This document shows, piece by piece, positions 1-4,481 of a stretch of DNA of 5,222 nt. The position numbers were made by a program, and so were the translations under genes. Source of the DNA: Erysipelothrix sp. (lineage in GTDB: Bacteria; Bacillota_I; Bacilli_A; Erysipelotrichales; Erysipelotrichaceae); the NCBI GenBank assembly GCA_012520695.1, contig JAAYNU010000091.1, positions 1 to 5,222 on the forward strand, given 5' to 3'. Under the pieces are notes generated by a model. The model was not told the DNA's origin. It was given only the letters and a program-made list of their open reading frames with translations, and ran no database searches. Numbering within the stretch: the stretch's first letter is position 1; every line of letters starts with the position of its first letter.

Positions 1-1
1 C

Positions 2-763
2 ATCTGGGGAATGATTAATGCTATTTCATTTGTGAATAGATTAAAATCATCGGTTGATATTTATAACAGTCTTGTGGATGTGGAAGAAGTAAATCAAAAA
101 AGAGGTTTAAACTTAGGAGATTGTGTCCTTAATGTATCCGATTTGTCGTTCTCATATGGGGACAAGCTAATCCTTGATAAACTCAATTTCAAACTACACA
201 AGAATGAGAAACTACTCATTCACGGACCATCTGGTACTGGTAAGACAACACTTATTAACTGTCTATCCCAAAATCAAAAGGGGTATGAGGGAACAATTGT
301 CTATGGTAATAATGAACTCAGCGAAGTAGATCATCGCAGCTTCTTGGATCGCAGTGCTTATATCCGTCAGTCTCATTTTATGTTTGATGATTCAATTAAA
401 AACAATATCATTTTAGATTGTGAGTATGATGAAGAGAAGTTCAAAAAAGTATTAATCCAATCCGCGTTGAATGAATGGATCGATGAATTAGAACTTGGTT
501 CAGACCATCTTCTATTAAAGAATGGGAGTAATGTGTCGGGTGGGCAACGCCAACGAATCTCGATTGCGCGTGAGTTGTATTCAGATTACGATATCATCTT
601 TATTGATGAACCAAGTTCGAGTCTTGATGATGACAATGCTGAGAGGATTTACGATACGTTTTTGGCATTAAATAAAACAGTTATATGTGTATCCCATCGT
701 CATTTAGATTACTTAAAGTGTAAGTTTGATTCGGTTATATCATTTGAGGAGGTCATTTTATGA
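2..763 (+). CDS. ABC exporter ATP-binding/permease protein, C-terminal part (5' end outside window)
   Basis: This is the C-terminal part of an ABC exporter half-transporter, which would use ATP hydrolysis at the cytoplasmic membrane to move an unidentified substrate. The reading frame is open to the left edge. The ATG at 11 is probably internal, because the only purine run before it abuts the codon, and the next ~25 residues resemble the end of an exporter membrane domain leading into the ATPase. Numbering from that Met, the nucleotide-binding domain is complete: A-loop Tyr49, Walker A GPSGTGKTT (72-80), Q-loop Gln120, signature VSGGQ (175-179), Walker B with Asp199 and catalytic Glu200, D-loop SSLD (203-206) and H-loop His229. 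No membrane helices fall in the window. The gene ends in an ATGA overlap with a second half-transporter, so the two are presumably co-translated partners. The family call is secure; the substrate cannot be read from the sequence. Confidence 0.9.
   Translation: MWGMINAISFVNRLKSSVDIYNSLVDVEEVNQKRGLNLGDCVLNVSDLSFSYGDKLILDKLNFKLHKNEKLLIHGPSGTGKTTLINCLSQNQKGYEGTIVYGNNELSEVDHRSFLDRSAYIRQSHFMFDDSIKNNIILDCEYDEEKFKKVLIQSALNEWIDELELGSDHLLLKNGSNVSGGQRQRISIARELYSDYDIIFIDEPSSSLDDDNAERIYDTFLALNKTVICVSHRHLDYLKCKFDSVISFEEVIL
746..752 (+). promoter_or_regulatory. Ribosome binding site of the second ABC gene, inside the first ABC gene
   Basis: GAGGAGG lies 7 nt before the ATG at 760 and within the last codons of the upstream gene. 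With the ATGA overlap at 760-763 it fixes the start and indicates translational coupling of the two ABC subunits. Confidence 0.85.
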
Positions 764-2376
764 AGGTAGGAAATAGAAAGAATCTTGTATTGTATGCAGT
801 ATTCGCATTAATTAATTCCGCACTACTGGGACTGGTGAATGTGAAGTTTGGTGCCATGACAGATTATGCACTGTCTAAGGATTTTGATCTTATGTTTAAT
901 ACAGGAGTACTTGTCTTGGGGATTTCAGTGGGATCGTTAGTTGTGGTTTGGTTTCAAAATAGATTCATTAAAGGGTACGTAAAGGAATCCATGATTTCTT
1001 TAAGAGAGACATATGTGAACCGTTTATTTAAAAGACACCGCATGAATGATGCGAGCTCACAATATGTCTCCCATCTCACAAACGATGCGGACCGCCTCGA
1101 ACAACAGTACTATTTATCAATCATTTCCATGATTAGTCTTCTGGGAACTGTCATTGTTTCCTTGGTGATTCTTGTGCAAGTAAGTATAATTTTAGTGGGT
1201 GTTGTGGCATTACTAGCACTGATATTCTACTTCATGGCACGAAAGACAAGTCAGCCAGTTAAGAAAGAAGAAAAAGTTAAATCCAAAGAACTTGAAACAT
1301 ATACGCGCTTCATCGAAGAAACACTTGAAGGCTTCTCAGTTATTAAGGGTCATCAAATTGAAGACCGACGTGAAGATGAATTCAATCAATTAATTGACGC
1401 ACTAAGAAAACGCCAATATAAACTAGAAAAGAAAATGAGTATCGTGGATTGTTTCAATAGTATTGTTCAGGGGATTATCATTGCCTTATTAGTAGTACTT
1501 GGTTTATACACTGCGCAAAGTTCAGGTCTCACTATTGGGAGCACAATGGTCTTGATCTTAGTATTCTCAGACATACTCTGGCCACTTCAACGTGTGACGC
1601 CTTTAATCACTGAAATGAGCGCAATTCATTCTGTCTTCGAGGATTATGAGCACGTGCTCAATGACACGGTAGTCAACGGTAGTGGTGCTGTGAGCGAGTT
1701 TCATGGATTACAATTTATTGATGCAAGTCTTGGGTATGATGAGGCAATCTTAAAAGATGTGAATCTATCCATTATGCCCCATGAGAAGGTCTTAGTGGTT
1801 GGTCCGTCCGGTGCTGGTAAGTCAACGGTGCTCAAGACGATTCAAAGGGACATTGATGTGATTGATGGAAGTGTAACACTCAATAAAAAAACAATTGACA
1901 CCTATGACTTAAATGACTACTATAAGTTATTCTCAGTTGTAGATCAGATTGGATTCGCATTCTCAGGAACGATCCAAGAAAATGTCAGCATGCTTCAAGA
2001 CACGGATGTGGAAGCAATCCTTAAACAAGTTGGTTTGGATCATTTAAACAATGATTTCATACTCAAGAATAACGGTGATAACGTATCAGGGGGAGAGCGC
2101 GCTCGAATCCTACTCGCCCGTACCTTGTACTTTAATAAGGAAGTAGTCGTTTGTGATGAGATTTTATCAAGTCTTGATGCTTCCGTTGCGAAGAAGATTG
2201 AACGCGATATATTAGAAAATGCGAAAACACTCATCAATGTAAGCCACATTGTCTTTGTGGACAATCTACCACTCTATGATAAATTCATCATCGTAGAGAA
2301 CGGATGTCTCAGTGTTACCGACAATCCCCAGTTAGTGATTGATCGTATGTTAGAGAGTGATGTCGTAATAAACTAG
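760..2376 (+). CDS. ABC exporter, permease plus ATP-binding half-transporter (complete)
   Basis: This complete 538-residue half-transporter has an N-terminal membrane domain and a C-terminal ATPase domain, close to the usual exporter size of about 550-600. Hydrophobic segments around residues 10-33, 46-66, 119-140, 142-160, 234-251 and 257-280 fit six helices. The ATPase domain carries A-loop Tyr326, Walker A GPSGAGKST (348-356), Q-loop Gln396, signature VSGGE (442-446), Walker B with Asp466 and catalytic Glu467, D-loop SSLD (470-473) and H-loop His496. The gene starts in the ATGA overlap behind a strong Shine-Dalgarno sequence, so it should assemble with the preceding ABC protein. Both ATPase domains keep the catalytic Glu and a VSGG signature, so neither site is obviously degenerate, unlike many heterodimeric exporters. 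No peptidase domain is seen. The substrate is unknown; a peptide, drug or lipid are all possible. Confidence 0.93.
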   Translation: MKVGNRKNLVLYAVFALINSALLGLVNVKFGAMTDYALSKDFDLMFNTGVLVLGISVGSLVVVWFQNRFIKGYVKESMISLRETYVNRLFKRHRMNDASSQYVSHLTNDADRLEQQYYLSIISMISLLGTVIVSLVILVQVSIILVGVVALLALIFYFMARKTSQPVKKEEKVKSKELETYTRFIEETLEGFSVIKGHQIEDRREDEFNQLIDALRKRQYKLEKKMSIVDCFNSIVQGIIIALLVVLGLYTAQSSGLTIGSTMVLILVFSDILWPLQRVTPLITEMSAIHSVFEDYEHVLNDTVVNGSGAVSEFHGLQFIDASLGYDEAILKDVNLSIMPHEKVLVVGPSGAGKSTVLKTIQRDIDVIDGSVTLNKKTIDTYDLNDYYKLFSVVDQIGFAFSGTIQENVSMLQDTDVEAILKQVGLDHLNNDFILKNNGDNVSGGERARILLARTLYFNKEVVVCDEILSSLDASVAKKIERDILENAKTLINVSHIVFVDNLPLYDKFIIVENGCLSVTDNPQLVIDRMLESDVVIN

Positions 2377-2393
2377 GTTCTACACTGTAGAAC
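2377..2393. promoter_or_regulatory. Perfect 17-bp inverted repeat directly after the ABC stop codon
   Basis: GTTCTACACTGTAGAAC begins at the base after the TAG stop. It has two perfect 8-nt arms around a central C. As RNA it could form a 7-bp stem with a 3-nt loop, but only ATTTTC follows, so it would be a weak terminator. As DNA its symmetry suits a dimeric repressor. A second small dyad, ACATT-TTC-AATGT (2392-2404), overlaps its right edge. The role is undetermined. Confidence 0.5.
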
Positions 2394-2446
2394 ATTTTCA
2401 ATGTCTAAACGGCCCGATTGGTGTAACTAAAAGATTAAATGATGAT

Positions 2447-2472
2447 ATAACATTGGATTGTACCAAAGTTAT
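2447..2472. promoter_or_regulatory. Imperfect inverted repeat upstream of the lipoprotein promoter
   Basis: The arms ATAACATTGG (2447-2456) and CCAAAGTTAT (2463-2472) are complementary at 9 of 10 positions and are separated by 6 nt. The element ends 12 nt before the candidate -35 hexamer, a position suited to a regulator site. No particular regulator family is recognised. Confidence 0.4.
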
Positions 2473-2484
2473 CGAGCAGAAGAC

Positions 2485-2512
2485 TTGGAAGGCTTAAAGG
2501 GTGTGCTATTAT
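2485..2512 (+). promoter_or_regulatory. Candidate sigma-A promoter of the lipoprotein gene (extended -10)
   Basis: The -35 is TTGGAA (2485-2490), followed by a 16-nt spacer and -10 TATTAT (2507-2512). The -10 is preceded by TGC, giving an extended -10 (TGnTATTAT). Transcription would begin near 2519, leaving a leader of about 50 nt before the ATG at 2570. This argues against starting the protein at the GTG at 2501, which overlaps the promoter. Confidence 0.6.
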
Positions 2513-2522
2513 AAGTATGGTC

Positions 2523-2543
2523 GAATCATAGTTTACTATGTTC
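2523..2543. promoter_or_regulatory. Inverted repeat just downstream of the lipoprotein promoter (operator or leader hairpin)
   Basis: CATAGT (2527-2532) and ACTATG (2535-2540) are perfectly complementary around TT. GAA (2523-2525) and TTC (2541-2543) extend the pairing with one bulged T. It falls about 5-25 nt after the predicted transcription start, a classic position for a repressor operator. A small hairpin in the mRNA leader is the alternative. Confidence 0.45.
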
Positions 2544-2555
2544 AGGGCTCATTTT

Positions 2556-2562
2556 GGAGGTG
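2556..2562 (+). promoter_or_regulatory. Ribosome binding site deciding the lipoprotein start
   Basis: GGAGGTG lies 7 nt before the ATG at 2570. It selects the Met-Met start at 2570/2573 over the in-frame GTG at 2501, which would put a non-signal-like 23-residue extension before the lipoprotein signal peptide. Confidence 0.85.
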
Positions 2563-2569
2563 GTATAAG

Positions 2570-2956
2570 ATGATGAAGAAACGCAACAGTCTCATGTTTT
2601 TAGTATTATTACTCGTGGGATGTTCACAACAACCCAAGGAAGAAGTACCAGTGGTACCGGAAGTGAAGGAACCTGAAGTATCGGAACCTGAGGTGAAAGA
2701 ACCAGAAGAAGCGGAACCAACACCCGTAACACGCACTGACTATATTAGGGATACATTCCTTGAGTATGGGTATACAATACCCAGTGAAAGTGAATGGATC
2801 GTTAAGGAAGAAGGTCCTCAAAAGATTGCGGTTATTATTAAGGAGGGTGTTGGGCATGGGAAGCCGAAAATTTCCAAGCTCATTTTCCTTGAAGGTGATA
2901 CGAATGAACTTATCTTAGTACAGGTTGAGAATTCAATTGTTTATAAAAAGAATTGA
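2570..2956 (+). CDS. Small lipoprotein with Glu/Pro-rich repeat linker
   Basis: This is a predicted 128-residue exported lipoprotein of unknown function. Residues 1-17 form a lipoprotein signal peptide: basic MMKKRN, a hydrophobic core, then lipobox LVGC (15-18). Cys18 would be lipidated and become the mature N-terminus, anchored on the outer face of the membrane. Residues 19-55 form an acidic, Pro-rich linker with four E-x-x-E-P units (EVKEP, EVSEP, EVKEP, EEAEP), probably extended and acting as a wall-spanning spacer. Residues 56-128 make a small, apparently globular domain with alternating hydrophobic patterns such as KIAVIIKEGV and ELILVQVENSIVYKK, suggesting beta strands. I do not recognise this domain. 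The ATG at 2570 is chosen on its ribosome binding site and signal peptide. The gene has its own promoter and a strong terminator, so it is probably monocistronic and not part of the ABC operon. Confidence 0.85.
   Translation: MMKKRNSLMFLVLLLVGCSQQPKEEVPVVPEVKEPEVSEPEVKEPEEAEPTPVTRTDYIRDTFLEYGYTIPSESEWIVKEEGPQKIAVIIKEGVGHGKPKISKLIFLEGDTNELILVQVENSIVYKKN
2660..2719 (+). repeat. Four tandem 15-bp units encoding E-x-x-E-P
   Basis: The units at 2660-2674, 2675-2689, 2690-2704 and 2705-2719 each match roughly GAAGTGAAGGAACCT and encode EVKEP, EVSEP, EVKEP and EEAEP. Divergence is partly at synonymous positions, suggesting older duplications kept under selection. Copy number could vary between strains by slippage without breaking the frame, which would change the linker length. 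Confidence 0.85.
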
Positions 2957-2971
2957 GTTGTGAGTAAGTTC

Positions 2972-3013
2972 AATAAAACAAGAATTGTGTGACAGTTCTT
3001 GTTTTATTTTTTT
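2972..3013 (+). terminator. Intrinsic terminator after the lipoprotein gene
   Basis: A 13-bp perfect stem pairs 2972-2984 with 2996-3008. It extends by one U-G and two Watson-Crick pairs to a 5-nt TGTGA loop (2988-2992). Seven T residues run from 3007 to 3013, the first two of them inside the stem. It begins 15 nt after the lipoprotein stop and insulates the nrd operon from upstream transcription. Confidence 0.93.
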
Positions 3014-3021
3014 GTGATAAT

Positions 3022-3050
3022 TTGCTAAATAATTCACTTATGAATATGAT
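3022..3050 (+). promoter_or_regulatory. Candidate distal promoter of the nrd operon
   Basis: The -35 is TTGCTA (3022-3027), followed by a 17-nt spacer and -10 TATGAT (3045-3050). It matches consensus at 4/6 and 5/6. Transcription would start near 3057, inside the inverted repeat at 3049-3069, giving a leader of about 127 nt. The region is AT-rich, so a chance match is possible. Confidence 0.4.
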
Positions 3051-3069
3051 TTAACGATAAACGTTAAAT
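3049..3069. promoter_or_regulatory. Perfect 8-bp-arm inverted repeat upstream of nrdB (candidate operator)
   Basis: ATTTAACG (3049-3056) and CGTTAAAT (3062-3069) are perfectly complementary around a 5-nt ATAAA centre. The left arm overlaps the last bases of the candidate distal -10, so a bound dimer would block that promoter. It does not match the NrdR box as I know it. There is no T-run after it, so it is not a terminator. Confidence 0.5.
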
Positions 3070-3124
3070 AATTAACTAGATAGTGTGAAAACTAATGAAA
3101 AGTCATGGAAACACTGTTTAATTA

Positions 3125-3153
3125 ATGATAATGATTTGGGTTTACTCTATAAT
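3125..3153 (+). promoter_or_regulatory. Candidate proximal promoter of the nrd operon
   Basis: A consensus -10 TATAAT lies at 3148-3153. The -35 is the weaker ATGATA (3125-3130, 4/6), 17 nt upstream. Transcription would start near 3160, about 25 nt before the TTG start codon. The weak -35 sits in the AT-rich run TTAATGATAATGATT (3122-3136), which could hold a metal- or peroxide-sensing repressor site, although that match is loose. Confidence 0.6.
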
Positions 3154-3164
3154 GAAACGTACAA

Positions 3165-3174
3165 AGAGGAAGGA
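3165..3174 (+). promoter_or_regulatory. Ribosome binding site supporting a TTG start for nrdB
   Basis: AGAGGAAGGA ends 9 nt before the TTG at 3184. The next in-frame codon upstream that matters is the TGA stop at 3175, and no in-frame ATG or GTG lies between it and 3184, so TTG is the only sensible start for the full ATP-cone. Confidence 0.75.
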
Positions 3175-3183
3175 TGATTTGAA

Positions 3184-4452
3184 TTGACATTACCTAAATT
3201 AATTACTAAGCGAGGCGGCCAAGCTGTTGAGTTTTCTCCCAAGAAAATCCAGAAAGCAATCGCTAAAGCAGGGGAAAGAACTGGAGAATTTGGAGCAGAA
3301 GAAGCAGAGAATTTGATGCAAAAAGCACTTCAAATTATCATTGAAAACAACGACTATCAAAACTTAACGGTTGAGAAAGTACAAGACTATGTAGAAGAGG
3401 CATTACTTTACTCAGAATATAAGGTTACAGCGAAAGCATACATCTTATATCGTGAGAAACGTAATCAAGCTCGACGTCCTGACTTATTCAAATTCCGTCT
3501 TAACTTAAAACCATTTGAATATCCTGAATTAGAAGAATATAAAGAAGCGATTCAGCACTCATATTGGCTGCATACAGAGTTTAATTATACTTCTGATATT
3601 CAAGACTTTAAGATTCACGTAAATGATGTCGAACGTAATGCGATTAAAAACGCAATGCTAGCGATTGCTCAAGTAGAAGTTGCTGTTAAGAGCTTCTGGG
3701 GAGATCTTTACCACCGTATGCCAAAACCTGAAATTGGTTCCGTTGGTTATACATTTGCGGAAAGTGAAGTGCGTCACCACGATGCTTACTCTCATTTACT
3801 TGAAATCTTAGGTTTAAACAACGAATTTGAAAAGATTCGTGAAATTCCAGCATTAAACGAACGTGTCGATTATCTTACAAAGAGTTCAGTATTAGCTCGA
3901 ACAGAAAGTAATCGTGATTTCACACTTTCAGTACTCTTATTCTCATTATTTATTGAGCACGTGTCCTTGTTCTCTCAATTCTTGATCATCATGTCATTTA
4001 ATAAGCATCAAAACTTATTCAAAGGTATGTCCAATGCAATTGAAGCAACATCAAAAGAAGAACAACTCCACGGTTTATTCGGGATTGATCTCATCAACAT
4101 CCTTCGTACAGAACATCCTGAATGGTTCGATGAAGAAATGGAACGCGAAGTCATTGAAGCGTGTGAACTTGCTTATACATCAGAAGCAAATGTTATTGAC
4201 TGGATTTACGAAGCCGGTGACTTGGATTTCTTACCAAAACACACTGTAAAAGAATTCGTAAAAAACAGACTCAACAACTCACTTGAAAGTGTTGGCTATA
4301 AACGCATATTCGAAGTAGATGAAGAAGCAGTTATCGCAACAGACTGGTTCGATGATGAAGTTGTCGCAACAAAACACGTTGACTTCTTCGTAAAACGATC
4401 CATTAACTATAGTAAACGTACTCGCAGTATTACAGCAGATGATTTATTTTAA
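3184..4452 (+). CDS. nrdB: Class I ribonucleotide reductase radical-generating subunit NrdB with N-terminal ATP-cone
   Basis: This 422-residue subunit builds the metal-centred oxidant that NrdA needs to reduce ribonucleotides for DNA synthesis in the cytoplasm. Residues 5-97 are an ATP-cone, recognisable from KRGGQAVEFSPKKIQKAI at the start and YILYREKRNQAR at the end. The ferritin-like domain follows. Aligning by eye to E. coli NrdB gives metal ligands Glu165, Glu195, His198, Glu258, Glu293 and His296. Trp128 matches Trp48, Tyr202 matches radical Tyr122, and Glu292 replaces Asp237. The C-terminal tail ends in DDLF, with Tyr409 a candidate for the Tyr356 relay residue. Ordinary NrdB has no ATP-cone and is about 320-380 residues, so the extra length is the cone. 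This layout resembles Leeuwenhoekiella blandensis NrdB, of the dimanganese class Id, but the metal cannot be read from sequence. It starts at TTG and leads a nrdB-nrdA operon. Confidence 0.95.
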   Translation: MTLPKLITKRGGQAVEFSPKKIQKAIAKAGERTGEFGAEEAENLMQKALQIIIENNDYQNLTVEKVQDYVEEALLYSEYKVTAKAYILYREKRNQARRPDLFKFRLNLKPFEYPELEEYKEAIQHSYWLHTEFNYTSDIQDFKIHVNDVERNAIKNAMLAIAQVEVAVKSFWGDLYHRMPKPEIGSVGYTFAESEVRHHDAYSHLLEILGLNNEFEKIREIPALNERVDYLTKSSVLARTESNRDFTLSVLLFSLFIEHVSLFSQFLIIMSFNKHQNLFKGMSNAIEATSKEEQLHGLFGIDLINILRTEHPEWFDEEMEREVIEACELAYTSEANVIDWIYEAGDLDFLPKHTVKEFVKNRLNNSLESVGYKRIFEVDEEAVIATDWFDDEVVATKHVDFFVKRSINYSKRTRSITADDLF

Positions 4453-4468
4453 ACTATAAACTAGATAT

Positions 4469-4474
4469 AGGAGA
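4469..4474 (+). promoter_or_regulatory. Ribosome binding site of nrdA
   Basis: AGGAGA lies 7 nt before the ATG at 4482, in the 29-nt gap after nrdB. There is no terminator or promoter in the gap, so nrdB and nrdA are co-transcribed. The site confirms that the cone-less N-terminus of NrdA is the real one. Confidence 0.85.
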
Positions 4475-4481
4475 TTTAATT

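Noticed and set aside
11..13. ATG at 11 as the true start of the first ABC gene
   Set aside because: The frame is open to the left edge, there is no spaced RBS, and the residues after it look like the end of a membrane domain rather than a protein N-terminus.
2040..2264. Minus-strand open frame of 74 codons
   Set aside because: It lies wholly inside the ATPase domain of the second ABC gene, has no ribosome binding site and its product shows no domain. It is a shadow of the real gene.
2501..2569. GTG start at 2501 giving a 151-residue lipoprotein
   Set aside because: It would start inside the promoter, has no proper RBS, and would bury the lipoprotein signal peptide behind 23 residues. The ATG at 2570 has a strong RBS.
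2645..2657. Small palindrome GTACCAGTGGTAC in the lipoprotein gene
   Set aside because: It is explained by the codons for Val-Pro-Val-Val-Pro at the start of the linker and has no regulatory context.
2660..2719. Short direct repeats as a possible CRISPR array
   Set aside because: The 15-bp units are contiguous with no spacers, in frame, and encode a peptide repeat in the lipoprotein.
2542..2857. Two minus-strand open frames opposite the lipoprotein gene
   Set aside because: Their composition (Ser/Gly/Thr-rich and Phe/Arg-rich) is the mirror of the Glu/Pro repeat, and there is no promoter or ribosome binding site. The + strand frame has a signal peptide, RBS, promoter and terminator.
3071..3126. 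Possible pair of NrdR boxes (around 3071-3086 and 3111-3126)
   Set aside because: Each matches the remembered 16-bp consensus at only about 10-11 positions, one good half each, and the 40-bp spacing is not the usual one. The evidence is too weak to annotate.
4034..4249. Alternative + strand frame of 71 codons inside nrdB
   Set aside because: It overlaps the region coding for metal ligands Glu293 and His296 in the true frame and has no start signals.
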